A stretch of DNA of 64,000 nt from Streptomyces sp. NBC_01197 (GCF_036010505.1 NZ_CP108569.1:5881001-5945000), one strand, 5' to 3'. Positions 27,609-41,174 are shown, counted from the first letter of the stretch. Made by a program: numbers and translations. The notes: generated from the letters alone by a model not told the origin.

Positions 27609-28726
27609 GAGGCGGCCTGCCTGTTGTCGTTCGCTGTATCGGTGTTGTCCGCTGCCTGCCGCGGCAGGAGACCGTCGGCGACGTCGAGGATGTGGCGTCC
27701 CGCCATGGCGGGCAGACAGCTGCCGCGTACCGGCCCGATGGCTTCGGCCCAGTGGGCGGGGATGCCGCTCTCGCCGCCGAGTGCCCCGGCGAGGGAGCCC
27801 GCGACGGCCGCCGTGGTGTCGGCGTCGCGGCCCATGTTCACGGCCGTCAGCACCGAGCCCCGGAAGTCGCCGCGTGCGGCGATGAACGCCCCGAAGGCGA
27901 GGCCCACCGCCTCGGGTGCCAGATCGGTCCACGGGTATCCGCCGATGACGACGGCCGAGCGCACCGCGCGTTCGACCGGCAGCGGCGAACCGTCCGGCCC
28001 CGGTACCGCCCGGCGGGCCGCGCTGACCGCGCGGTGCAGTGAGCGCGCGGTCCAGGAGTCCTCGGGGATCACCGAGAGCGCGGCCTGCACCACCGCGTCG
28101 GGGCTGTCGCTCACCATGGCGGCGGCCACTCCGGCGGCGACGGCCTGCCCGCCGTAGATCCCCTCGCCGTCATGGCTGACCGTGCCGTCCACCGCGACCA
28201 GCCTGGCCGCCTCGGCGGGCCGCCCCGTCGCGTACACCCCGAACGGCGCGGCCCGCATGGCGAGCCCGTCGCTCCACGCGTGCCGGTGCTGGGCGGAGAT
28301 CGGAGCCGCAAGACCGCGCCGCAGGTTCTCCAGGGTGCCGCGCTCACTGAACCCGGCGCCGCGGAACGGCCCTTCGTCGCGGTCGGCGATCCACAGGTGC
28401 CACGCCGCCTCGACATGGGCGACGGTCAGCGCCGAACCGTGCTGGGCGAGCAGCAGCCCCGAGAAGATCGCGTACTCGGTGTCGTCCGTACCCGCGGGCT
28501 CGTCCAGGACGAAGCCCTCGATACGGCCCCAGCGCTCCCTGATCCGGGAGGGCTTCATGTTCTCGGCGGGGGCCCCGAGGGCGTCACCAACGGCGAGGCC
28601 GAGGAGGGCGCCGCGGGCGCGGTCCCGGAGCGTACCGGGAAGACCGGTCCGCTCGTGCCGGAGCCGGGCCGGGGGTGGTCCGTTCGCCGTGTCTGCTTCG
28701 GGGGCCGGGCCTGGGCTGCCGCTCAT
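27605..28726 (-). CDS. ADP-ribosylglycohydrolase (DraG/ARH) family protein, copy 1
   Basis: 373 residues, the first of four tandem paralogues. Motifs are GALLGLAVGDALGAPAENM (Asp48), GTDDTEYAIFSGLLL, and NMGRDADTTAAVAGSLAGAL (Asp301, Asp303), all as expected for an active dinuclear Mg enzyme. The first 30 residues are disordered-looking and specific to this copy, and the C-terminus is Asn/Gln-rich. It begins 51 bases after the stop of the lipoprotein binding-protein gene and overlaps the next copy by 4 bases (GTGA). Confidence 0.9.
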   Translation of the reverse strand: MSGSPGPAPEADTANGPPPARLRHERTGLPGTLRDRARGALLGLAVGDALGAPAENMKPSRIRERWGRIEGFVLDEPAGTDDTEYAIFSGLLLAQHGSALTVAHVEAAWHLWIADRDEGPFRGAGFSERGTLENLRRGLAAPISAQHRHAWSDGLAMRAAPFGVYATGRPAEAARLVAVDGTVSHDGEGIYGGQAVAAGVAAAMVSDSPDAVVQAALSVIPEDSWTARSLHRAVSAARRAVPGPDGSPLPVERAVRSAVVIGGYPWTDLAPEAVGLAFGAFIAARGDFRGSVLTAVNMGRDADTTAAVAGSLAGALGGESGIPAHWAEAIGPVRGSCLPAMAGRHILDVADGLLPRQAADNTDTANDNRQAAS

Positions 28727-28777
28727 GGGCTGATCGTGCTCATTTCTGGGGTTGTGCGGGCGCGGGCGCGGGAGGCG

Positions 28778-30097
28778 TCAGCGCTGGTACCGGTCGAGGA
28801 CCCGCTGGCCGTCGCCGGTCAGCTTGGAGCGCAGCGAGCTCAGACCGATCGAGCCGTTGTAGTACTCCTGGAAGGCGGGGGTGGCGATCTTGTCCTTCCA
28901 CTCGGCGTAACCGCGCACCCCGAGTACGGGGGAGGGGACCAGGCCGCCGGCCATCTCGCTGCCGGTGCGCCAGCCGTTCTCCGGGGTGCGCAGTGCCGGG
29001 TCCGTCAGCGCCGAGCGGCTGTCGGGCAGCAGCCAGTCGCCGAGGGCCAGGCGCGCGGCGTTCTTGCCCTGGGTGAGGAAGGAGATGAAGTCGACCGCCG
29101 CCTGTTTGTGCCGGGAGTCCTGCGAGACCGACAGGGTCTGCGGTACGACCCCCTGCGAGCTGCCCCGCGGCCCGCTCCCCGCGGGCATCGGCAGGACGGT
29201 CCAGCCGAAGCCCTTCGGCGCCTGCTGCTGGACCTGCTGCCGGAAGGAGAAGTTCAGCGGCACCATGGCGTACTTGCCGGCGAAGAACCCGGGCAGGGTG
29301 TCCGAACCGCCCATGCCCAGACTGCTCTTGGGGGCGGTGTGGTCCTGGTTGATCTGCCGGTTGATGACCTGGGCCACCGCCGAGTCGGCGGCGTCGAAGC
29401 TCACCTTGTTCTTGCCGCCGGCCTTTTTGAAGATCTGCCCGCCGGTGGAAGCGGAGCTGTTGACGGACTGGCTCACCGGCTCCTTCATCGACCAGGCGAC
29501 GCCGTACTGCCGGGTCTTCCCGCCCGGCCCCCTGACCGTGAGCTTCTTCGACACCTGCTCGAACTCCTGCCAGCTCCAGGGGTGTTCGACGGTCGGGATC
29601 CGTACGCCCGACGCCTTGAGCAGTTTGGTGTTCGCGACCATGACGCGCGGCTCCTGGAGGAACGGCACGCCGTAGATCCCCTTGCCGAAGGTGGCCATGT
29701 CCCAGGACTGCCGGGGGATGTCCTTGCGCAGCGACGCGGGCAGCATCCCGCGTATGTCGGCGAGGTAGCCGCCGTACGCGAAGTCCGTGAGGTCCGACGC
29801 GTCGTCATGGATGATGTCCGGCGCCTGGCCGCCCTCGAAGGAGGTGAGCAGCTGGTCGTGGATGCCGTCCCAGCTGCCCTGCACGTACGTGACCTGGACG
29901 TCGGGGTGCTGCCTGTTCCACTGCGCGACCAGCGCCTTGTTGGCGGCCACGGAGTCCTTCTGCCAGGCCAGGCTGAGGAATTGCAGCGTGACACGGCCCG
30001 AGGAGTCGTCGCTGCCGCCCTGGTCGCAGCCGGTGACGAGGACCAGCCCGGCAGCGGCGGCCAGCGCCGCGGTAAGGATCCGGGTACGGGTGCGCAT
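28778..30097 (-). CDS. Sugar ABC transporter lipoprotein substrate-binding protein
   Basis: 439 residues. A lipoprotein signal peptide is clear: basic RTRTR, a hydrophobic core, and lipobox VTGC with Cys24 as the predicted lipidation site. The mature protein is a family 1 (maltose/oligosaccharide type) binding protein with NKALVAQWNRQHPDVQVTYV and, later, DTLPGFFAGKYAMVPLNF. TGATG overlap with the upstream permease. The ligand cannot be predicted; the neighbours argue for an N-glycoside or nucleoside-like compound rather than a plain disaccharide. Confidence 0.9.
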   Translation of the reverse strand: MRTRTRILTAALAAAAGLVLVTGCDQGGSDDSSGRVTLQFLSLAWQKDSVAANKALVAQWNRQHPDVQVTYVQGSWDGIHDQLLTSFEGGQAPDIIHDDASDLTDFAYGGYLADIRGMLPASLRKDIPRQSWDMATFGKGIYGVPFLQEPRVMVANTKLLKASGVRIPTVEHPWSWQEFEQVSKKLTVRGPGGKTRQYGVAWSMKEPVSQSVNSSASTGGQIFKKAGGKNKVSFDAADSAVAQVINRQINQDHTAPKSSLGMGGSDTLPGFFAGKYAMVPLNFSFRQQVQQQAPKGFGWTVLPMPAGSGPRGSSQGVVPQTLSVSQDSRHKQAAVDFISFLTQGKNAARLALGDWLLPDSRSALTDPALRTPENGWRTGSEMAGGLVPSPVLGVRGYAEWKDKIATPAFQEYYNGSIGLSSLRSKLTGDGQRVLDRYQR

Positions 30098-30951
30098 CAG
30101 CCCTTCACCGCCCCTGCGAGCATCCCGCCGACCAGCCTGCGCTGGAGCAGCGCGAAGAAGAGCAGGCTGGGGATGGTCGCGATGACGGAGGCCGCGGCGA
30201 GCGGCCCCAGGTCGGCGACGCCCTCGGCGCCGAGGAAACGGGTCAGGATCACGGACATCGTCTGGTTCTCCGGGGACTTGAGCAGCACGAGGGCGAAGAA
30301 GAACTCGTTCCAGGCGGTGACGAAGGTGAACATCGCCGTCGCGACCAGACCCGGGGTGAGCAGCGGGAAGACCACGCTGACCAGCGTCCGCAGCCGCCCG
30401 GCGCCGTCGACGGCCGCGGCCTCCTCCAGCGTGACCGGGACGGCCTTGACGTACCCCTGGAGCATCCAGAGCGAGAACGGCAGGTTCCAGACCACGTACA
30501 CCGCGACCAGACCGGCGAGCGAGTTGATCAGGTGCAGGTTCTTCAGCACCAGGAACAGCGGGATGATGATCAGTACGAACGGGAACATCTGGCTGACCAG
30601 CACCCAGCCGTTGGCCACCGTGGACATCCGGCTGCGGAAGCGGACCAGGGCGTACGCGGCGGGCACCGCGAGCGCCACCGAGATCACCGTCGCGCTGCCC
30701 GCCACGATGAGGCTGTTGAGCGCGGAGTGCAGCAGCGGCTGCGCGTCGAAGGCGGCCCTGAAGTTGTCCAGGGTCGGGTGTACTGGGAGCCAGGTCGGGC
30801 TGATGGACCCGAGTTCCCTGGGGGGCTTGAACGCGGTGGACACCAGCCACACCAGCGGGAACGCCAGGAAGACCAGGTAGCACAGGAGGGCGAGGTACTG
30901 ACCGGTGCGGCCGGCCGTCCGCCGGGCGCGGAGCCGTGCGGGGACACTCAT
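30097..30951 (-). CDS. Carbohydrate ABC transporter permease, MalG type
   Basis: 284 residues from ATG 30951 (ATGA overlap with the first permease). Six membrane helices are expected. The EAA loop that docks the ATPase reads VTLEEAAAVDGAGRLRTL followed by VVFPLLTPG, and the FVTAWNEFFFALVLL helix is typical of MalG-type (CUT1) permeases. It pairs with the permease encoded upstream and the lipoprotein encoded downstream. No ATPase gene is present in the operon. Confidence 0.92.
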   Translation of the reverse strand: MSVPARLRARRTAGRTGQYLALLCYLVFLAFPLVWLVSTAFKPPRELGSISPTWLPVHPTLDNFRAAFDAQPLLHSALNSLIVAGSATVISVALAVPAAYALVRFRSRMSTVANGWVLVSQMFPFVLIIIPLFLVLKNLHLINSLAGLVAVYVVWNLPFSLWMLQGYVKAVPVTLEEAAAVDGAGRLRTLVSVVFPLLTPGLVATAMFTFVTAWNEFFFALVLLKSPENQTMSVILTRFLGAEGVADLGPLAAASVIATIPSLLFFALLQRRLVGGMLAGAVKG

Positions 30952-31907
30952 GCCGCCTCCTCCTTGAGCTTCTTGCGCAGGAACACGGTGAGGAACACCG
31001 CGATGAGGGCGACCATCACCAGGCCCATCGCGGCCGCGTAGCCGAACTGTCCGTACTTGAAGGCCTCTTCGTACGAGAAGAGCATCGGCAGCCGGGTCTT
31101 GCCGCCGGGTCCGCCCTGGGTCAGCACATAGACCAGGCCGAACGAGTTGAAGTTCCAGATGAAGTTCAGCGCGGTCACCGCGACCACCACCGGCCTGATG
31201 GCGGGCCCGGTGACGCTGGTGAAGCGGCGCCACAGCCCGGCGCCGTCGAGCTGCGCGGCTTCCTTCAGCTCAACCGGCACGTTCTGCAGCCCGGCCAGCA
31301 GCACCACGGTGGTCTGCGGCATCCCCGCCCAGACGCCGACGACGATCACGGCCGGGAGCGCCACCGAGAGGCTGGTCAGCCAGTCGACGTTGTCGCTGAT
31401 CAGGTGCAGCTGGGTCAGCGTCTTGTTGAGAATGCCCGCGTCCGGGTGGTACACGAGCCGCCACATGATCCCGACGACCACCTCGGGCATCGCCCACGGG
31501 ACCAGCGCGAGCGTGCGGGCCAGCCAGCGGAAGCGCAGGTTCTCGTTGAGCAGCAGGGCGAGGCCGAGCGCCAGGACGAATTGCAGCACGGTGACGCTGA
31601 CCGCCCACACGATGCCGATCCGGAACGACTCCCAGAACAGTGAGTCGTGCAGCAGATCGCCGAAGTTGGCGAGTCCGGTGAACCGCGTCGGCGTGGTGCG
31701 CCCGGCCTGCGAGTCGGTGAAGGCGAGCGAGAAGCCGTACAGCAGCGGTCCCACGCTGAGCACCAGGATCGGGATCAGTGCGGGCGCCAGCAGGAACCAG
31801 GCCCCCCGGTCCAGACCCAGCGCCCGTCTGCGCTGGTCGGGGGTGCGGGGCGGTGGGGTGCCGCGGTGGCCCGCGGCGTCTCTGCCCCGGGCTGCGGTGA
31901 GACTCAT
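30948..31907 (-). CDS. Carbohydrate ABC transporter permease, MalF type
   Basis: 319 residues. The Arg-rich N-terminus RRRALGLDRGAWFLLAPALIPIL leads into six membrane helices. The EAA loop is VPVELKEAAQLDGAGLWRRF followed by TGPAIRPVV. This is the CUT1 sugar-import class. Its start overlaps the stop of the LacI gene at 31904-31907 (ATGA), so regulator and transporter are on one message. The missing ATPase is probably supplied by a shared one such as MsiK, known in Streptomyces to energise several sugar importers. Confidence 0.92.
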   Translation of the reverse strand: MSLTAARGRDAAGHRGTPPPRTPDQRRRALGLDRGAWFLLAPALIPILVLSVGPLLYGFSLAFTDSQAGRTTPTRFTGLANFGDLLHDSLFWESFRIGIVWAVSVTVLQFVLALGLALLLNENLRFRWLARTLALVPWAMPEVVVGIMWRLVYHPDAGILNKTLTQLHLISDNVDWLTSLSVALPAVIVVGVWAGMPQTTVVLLAGLQNVPVELKEAAQLDGAGLWRRFTSVTGPAIRPVVVAVTALNFIWNFNSFGLVYVLTQGGPGGKTRLPMLFSYEEAFKYGQFGYAAAMGLVMVALIAVFLTVFLRKKLKEEAA

Positions 31908-32941
31908 ACGGACCTCGGGTTCTCCAGGTCGGTCGCCGGCGCGGTGGAGGCGCGTACGACGAGGCGGGGTACGGCGGTGCTGTGCTGCGGTGCTTCAGGG
32001 GCCGCGCCCTGGCCCAGCCGGGCGAGCAGCAGTTCTGCCGCCCGCCTGCCGCGCTCGACGGAGCCCAGGTCGACGCTGGTCAGCGGCGGCCAGGCGGCCT
32101 GGGCCAGGGTGCTGTCGTCCATCCCCGCCACGGCGATGTCGTCGGGGATGTGCAGCCCGCGGGAGTGCAGGGTGCGGACCGCGCCGACCGCCAGCTGGTC
32201 GTTGGCGCAGAACAGCGCGTCGGGGGAGGCGGCCAGCAGCCGCTCGGCCGCCGCGGCGCCGGACTCGGTGGCGAAGCCGGTGTTCACCACGAGCGCCTCG
32301 TCGTAGGGGAGACCCAGGCTGTCGAGGGCCTTGCGGTAGCCCGTGGCGCGGTTACGTCCGGGCACCGTGTCGAGCGGGCCGTTGATGAACGCGATTCTGC
32401 GCCGCCCCGTCTCGTACAGATGGCGTACGGCGAGCCCGGCGCCGCGTACGGAGTCGGCGCGCACGCTGTCGACCTGGACGTTCTCCGGCAGCGAGCCGAT
32501 GATCACGACCGGCGCTGCCGCCGAGCCGAGCACCTTCGCGTAGGCGCCGGTGATGCGGATGGGGCAGAGGATCAGCCCGTCGCTGGTGCGGTCGCCCAGA
32601 CTGCGGATGGCGGCGAGCTCGTCCTCCACGACCGCGTCGGTGGAGTGCAGCAGCAGCCGGTATCCGGCGGCCCGGGTGACGGACTGGATCCCGCGGACCA
32701 TCGCCACGTACACGGGGTTGCCGATGTCCTCCATCGCGAAGGTCAGCTGCCGGGTCCTGCCGCCCTTGAGCGAGCGGGCCACGGCGTTCGGTACGTAACC
32801 GAGCTCCGCGACCGCGCGCTCGACCCGGGCGACGGTGTCGGGGCGTGCGCCGACACCGTTGAGGACCCGGGAGACGGACGCGATGGACACCCCGGCGCGC
32901 TGGGCGATCGACACGATGGTCGGTGTCCCGTTCTGCGGCAT
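31904..32941 (-). CDS. LacI-family transcriptional regulator
   Basis: 345 residues. The N-terminal helix-turn-helix TIVSIAQRAGVSIASVSRVLN and the hinge RVERAVAELGYVPNAVARSLK are classic LacI/GalR; the rest is a periplasmic-binding-protein-like effector domain with CANDQLAVGAVRTL and DIAVAGMDDS. It is the first gene of the minus-strand operon, and a perfect twin operator lies 32-66 bases upstream of its start, so it very likely represses its own operon. The inducer is probably the imported compound or a product of it. Confidence 0.93.
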   Translation of the reverse strand: MPQNGTPTIVSIAQRAGVSIASVSRVLNGVGARPDTVARVERAVAELGYVPNAVARSLKGGRTRQLTFAMEDIGNPVYVAMVRGIQSVTRAAGYRLLLHSTDAVVEDELAAIRSLGDRTSDGLILCPIRITGAYAKVLGSAAAPVVIIGSLPENVQVDSVRADSVRGAGLAVRHLYETGRRRIAFINGPLDTVPGRNRATGYRKALDSLGLPYDEALVVNTGFATESGAAAAERLLAASPDALFCANDQLAVGAVRTLHSRGLHIPDDIAVAGMDDSTLAQAAWPPLTSVDLGSVERGRRAAELLLARLGQGAAPEAPQHSTAVPRLVVRASTAPATDLENPRSV

Positions 32942-32972
32942 GCCTGCCCCCTGAGCATCCGTGACGTGTGAG

Positions 32973-33007
32973 CTGTAAACGTTTCCAGCAACTGGAAACG
33001 TTTACAG
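32973..33007. promoter_or_regulatory. Twin LacI-type operator upstream of the transporter/glycohydrolase operon
   Basis: Two 16-base arms, CTGTAAACGTTTCCAG (32973-32988) and CTGGAAACGTTTACAG (32992-33007), are perfect reverse complements around CAA. Each arm contains the palindromic core AAACGTTT, the typical LacI/GalR half-site fusion with a central CG. The two cores are 20 bases apart, about two helical turns, so two dimers would bind the same face of the DNA. It stands alone upstream of the LacI start; the divergent VIT gene begins 223 bases away. Confidence 0.88.
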
Positions 33008-33230
33008 ATACTGAGGACCCCACCTCGGGGCGTCAATGCGGCCGTCGTGTGATCCACGTCTCAATGGAGTTCACGGAAGGTCGCATCCGGGCTGGTCCCG
33101 GCCCTTCGGGCCCCTGGTAAGTACGGCCTTCCTTGCTGGCGAGAGCCATTTTTCGTGCGTACTTTCGACTGTGTTCCCGGGTCCGCTGTGCGGAACGGGG
33201 GCGCTGACGCAAGAGAGAGGGCGGGGACCG

Positions 33231-33962
33231 ATGTCCATCATGGAGAACGAGGCAGCGCTGCACGAGGCGCACCGCGACAACCACACCCACCGGGATGTCA
33301 ACGGTGGCTGGCTGCGCCCCGCCGTCTTCGGTGCGATGGACGGGCTGGTCTCCAACCTCGCGCTGATGACCGGGGTCGCGGGCGGCGACGTCTCGCACCG
33401 CACCATCGTGATCACGGGTCTTGTGGGCCTTGCGGCCGGAGCCTTCTCGATGGCCGCGGGCGAGTACACGTCGGTCGCCTCGCAGCGCGAGCTGGTCCAG
33501 GCCGAACTCGAAGTCGAGCGGGGGGAGTTGCGCAAGCACCCGCTGGACGAGATGAAGGAGCTCGCGGCGCTCTACGTGTCGCGCGGGGTGGAGCCCCAGC
33601 TGGCGGCCGCGGTCGCCGAACAGCTCTCCAGGGACCCCGAGCAGGCGCTGGAGATCCACGCCAGGGAGGAGCTGGGCATCGACCCGGACGACCTCCCGTC
33701 CCCGCTGGTCGCCGCGGTGTCGTCCTTCGGCGCCTTCGCGCTGGGCGCCCTGCTCCCGCTGCTCCCGTATCTGCTCGGCGCCACCGCGCTGTGGCCGGCC
33801 CTGCTGCTGGCCCTGATCGGTCTCTTCGGCTGCGGCGCCGTGGTGGCGCGGGTCACCGCACGATCCTGGTGGTACAGCGGGCTCCGGCAGCTGGCGCTGG
33901 GAGGGGCGGCGGCCGGGATCACCTATGCGCTGGGTGCGCTGTTCGGCACCGCGGTGAGCTGA
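33231..33962 (+). CDS. VIT1/CCC1-family divalent metal transporter
   Basis: 243 residues from ATG 33231. The VIT family start is clear: GGWLRPAVFGAMDGLVSNLALMTGV, then GLAAGAFSMAAGEYTSVASQRE with the conserved Met and Glu residues of the transport path. A soluble helical metal-binding region with many Glu residues (about residues 85-155) is followed by three more helices. Relatives move Fe2+ or Mn2+, in plants and yeast into vacuoles; in bacteria export is presumed. It is transcribed away from the LacI operon and is followed by a perfect palindrome. Confidence 0.88.
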   Translation: MSIMENEAALHEAHRDNHTHRDVNGGWLRPAVFGAMDGLVSNLALMTGVAGGDVSHRTIVITGLVGLAAGAFSMAAGEYTSVASQRELVQAELEVERGELRKHPLDEMKELAALYVSRGVEPQLAAAVAEQLSRDPEQALEIHAREELGIDPDDLPSPLVAAVSSFGAFALGALLPLLPYLLGATALWPALLLALIGLFGCGAVVARVTARSWWYSGLRQLALGGAAAGITYALGALFGTAVS

Positions 33963-34002
33963 CGGGCGGGCCAGCCCGGCAGGCCCCCCGGGTCGCCTAT
34001 GT

Positions 34003-34028
34003 CTCACTCCGCCGGCCGGCGGAGTGAG
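34003..34028 (+). terminator. Perfect palindromic hairpin after the VIT gene
   Basis: Arms CTCACTCCGCCGG (34003-34015) and CCGGCGGAGTGAG (34016-34028) are exact reverse complements without spacer. It lies 41 bases after the VIT stop and is the main feature of the 356-base gene-free stretch 33963-34318, the rest of which is gltB leader and promoter. Confidence 0.6.
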
Positions 34029-34239
34029 GCATTATGCATTGAACGTCATAGGTATCGGGTACTCGGCGGTTTTGAGTGCCGGACCACCGGGCATAAGGCG
34101 GGAACGCGCCGCAGGCAACGCCGCCTGCTCCGTTCCGGGCCCACGGACGCCGATCCCGGCCGTGCCGCCCCGCCTCCACCGCTCCGCGGTGTCCGCATGC
34201 TGGAATGAAACATCCGCTTTTCGAGAAGCATTCCATCAT

Positions 34240-34255
34240 GTAACCTGCTCGAAAT
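34240..34255 (+). promoter_or_regulatory. Possible GlnR half-box upstream of gltB
   Basis: GTAAC (34240-34244), six bases, then GAAAT (34251-34255) resembles one a/b unit of the actinobacterial GlnR box, gTnAc-n6-GaAAc. Only one unit is seen, 64 bases before the gltB ATG; no second unit follows at the expected spacing. Nitrogen control of gltB would make sense, but the match is weak. Confidence 0.25.
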
Positions 34256-34318
34256 TTCGCAGAGGGCCAACGTCGTCCCTATGCCATTGCATATGCCACG
34301 ACGACGACGGGAGAGCCG

Positions 34319-38888
<4,570 letters not shown>

Positions 38889-38896
<8 letters not shown>

Positions 38897-40367
38897 CCCC
38901 AAGGGCTTTCTGACAACGGACCGCGAGGTCGCGCAGACCCGCCCCGTCGAGGAGCGGGTGAAGGACTGGAACGAGGTCTACGTTCCCGGATCCCTGCTGC
39001 CGATCATCAGCAAGCAGGCCGGCCGCTGCATGGACTGCGGTATCCCGTTCTGCCACAACGGCTGCCCGCTGGGGAACCTCATCCCCGAGTGGAACGACTA
39101 CGCCTACCGCGAGGACTGGTCGGCGGCGTCCGAGCGGCTGCACGCCACCAACAACTTCCCGGAGTTCACCGGGCGCCTCTGCCCGGCGCCCTGCGAGTCG
39201 GCGTGTGTCCTCGGCATCAACCAGCCCGCCGTCACCATCAAGAACGTCGAAGTCTCGATCATCGACAAGGCGTGGGACAGCGGTGACGTCACCCCGCAGC
39301 CGCCCGAGCGGCTCTCCGGCAAGACGGTCGCGGTCATCGGATCGGGTCCGGCGGGACTCGCCGCCGCCCAGCAGCTGACCCGCGCCGGGCACACGGTCGC
39401 CGTCTATGAGCGCGCGGACCGCATCGGGGGACTGCTCCGGTACGGCATCCCCGCTTTCAAGATGGAGAAGTCCCACATCAACCGGCGTATCGAGCAGATG
39501 CGCGCGGAGGGCACCAAGTTCCGCACCGAGACGGAGATCGGCCGCGACATCGACGCGGCGAAGCTCCGCCGCAGGTACGACGCGGTGGTCATCGCGGCCG
39601 GTGCGACGGTCTCCCGCGACCTGCCCGTACCGGGCCGCGAGCTGAACGGCATCCACTTCGCGATGGAGTACCTGCCGCTCGCCAACAAGGTGCAGGAGGG
39701 CGACCTCACGGTGGCCCCGATCACCGCCGAGGGCAAGCACGTCGTGGTCATCGGCGGCGGCGACACCGGCGCCGACTGCGTGGGCACCGCCCACCGCCAG
39801 GGCGCCAAGTCGGTCACCCAGCTGGAGATCATGCCCCGGCCGGGCGGCGAGCGGAACCCCGGCCAGCCCTGGCCGACCTTCCCGATGCTCTACAAGGTCA
39901 CCTCCGCGCACGAGGAGGGCGGCGAGCGCATCTACGCCGTCTCGACCACGCACTTCGAGGGCTCCGAGCCCGAGGAGGGGGAGACGGTCGGAAACGTCAA
40001 GTACCTGCACCTCGTCGAGGTGGAGTTCAAGGACGGCAAGCTGGAGCAGCAGCCCGGCACCGAGCGCCGGATCCCCGCCGAGCTGGTCACCCTGGCCATG
40101 GGCTTCACCGGCACCGACCAGGCCAACGGCCTCGTCCAGCAGTTCGGCCTGGAGCTCGACGCCCGCGGCAACATCGCCCGCGATGCCGACTACGCGACCA
40201 ATGTTCCCGGCGTGTACGTTGCTGGGGACGCGGGCCGCGGTCAGTCGCTGATCGTCTGGGCGATCGCCGAGGGCCGCTCGGCGGCGCGCGGTGTGGACCG
40301 CTTCCTCACCGGCGCCAGCGAGCTGCACGCCCCGATCAAGCCGACGGACCGGGCACTGATGGTCTGA
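38889..40367 (+). CDS. gltD: Glutamate synthase small subunit
   Basis: 492 residues. GltD carries FAD and passes electrons from NADPH to GltB. The N-terminal cysteine-rich region ([23 protein letters not shown] and [12 protein letters not shown]) holds the 4Fe-4S ligands, the FAD site is [17 protein letters not shown], and the NADPH site is [19 protein letters not shown]. The C-terminal [22 protein letters not shown] is the FAD-capping segment. The frame overlaps the 3' end of gltB by 8 bases. Confidence 0.97.
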
Positions 40368-40558
40368 CGGCCCCACCAGAACGTCCCGCACAATGGGGTG
40401 CGGAACTGAACGCGGCGCCTGCCTTGTCCCCGACCGGACACTGGGTGGGCGCCGTGGCGCGTCCGGCAGTCTCCGGGGCTGCTGAAGGCGGACGAGAGAG
40501 CGGATCAGCGAATGGAACAGCGGGCGCAGAGGCGACCGGGGCCGGGGGCGGTGCGGGT

Positions 40559-41134
40559 ATGACCGTACGGATACTGCGGGCCGCAGGCCGGGCCGCCGCG
40601 CCCTGGAAGAACGGCGGCGGGGTCACCCGTGAGATCGCCGCCGGGCCTGAAGGCGCCGGGATGGACACCTTCGCCTGGCGGGTGAGCCTGGCGGATGTCG
40701 GCGCCGACGGGCCGTTCTCCGTCTTCCCCGGGGTCACCAGGGTGCTGACGGTGGTGGACGGTGCGGGGATGGAGCTGACGGCCGGCGGAGTCCCGCTGCG
40801 GGCGGACGCGCGGTTCGTGCCGCACCGCTTCGCCGGCGACGTGGCGACGCACGGACGGCTGCTCGAAGGACCCGTCGTGAACTTCAACGTGATGTACCGG
40901 GAGACGCTCACCGAAGCGCTCACCTCGGTCGTACGGGGCAGACTCACCCTCGACGTCCCGCCGGACGCCACCGTGCTGGTCGTCGCGCTGGATGGGACCG
41001 CGGCCCTGGAGGACGCCGGCGCCGCCCTGGCGCCGTACGACGCGGCGGTGGTGACCGGCGAGTCACCGGGTGTGCTGCGGGCCGATGGCCACACCGCCCT
41101 CGTCACCCTGCGGAGCGGGACGCGGAGCGCCTGA
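40559..41134 (+). CDS. hutD: HutD family cupin-like protein
   Basis: 191 residues from ATG 40559; the open frame upstream is low-complexity and was not used. It starts with the HutD signature RAAAPWKNGGGVTREIA and continues FAWRVSLADVGADGPFSVFPGVTRVLTVVDG, then FNVMYRE. HutD is found in histidine-utilisation operons of other bacteria; a role as regulator of the flux or of intermediates has been proposed. No hut genes are nearby, but the gene follows gltBD, so it sits with glutamate metabolism. The 191 bases between gltD and this gene hold nothing I can support. Confidence 0.8.
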   Translation: MTVRILRAAGRAAAPWKNGGGVTREIAAGPEGAGMDTFAWRVSLADVGADGPFSVFPGVTRVLTVVDGAGMELTAGGVPLRADARFVPHRFAGDVATHGRLLEGPVVNFNVMYRETLTEALTSVVRGRLTLDVPPDATVLVVALDGTAALEDAGAALAPYDAAVVTGESPGVLRADGHTALVTLRSGTRSA

Positions 41135-41174
41135 ATTCCCTTACCGGTCACATGTGTTGAGGCATGATGCGATC

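Noticed and set aside
28172..30880. 902-codon open frame antisense to the DraG and binding-protein genes
   Set aside because: Spans several real genes on the opposite strand and has no recognisable domain.
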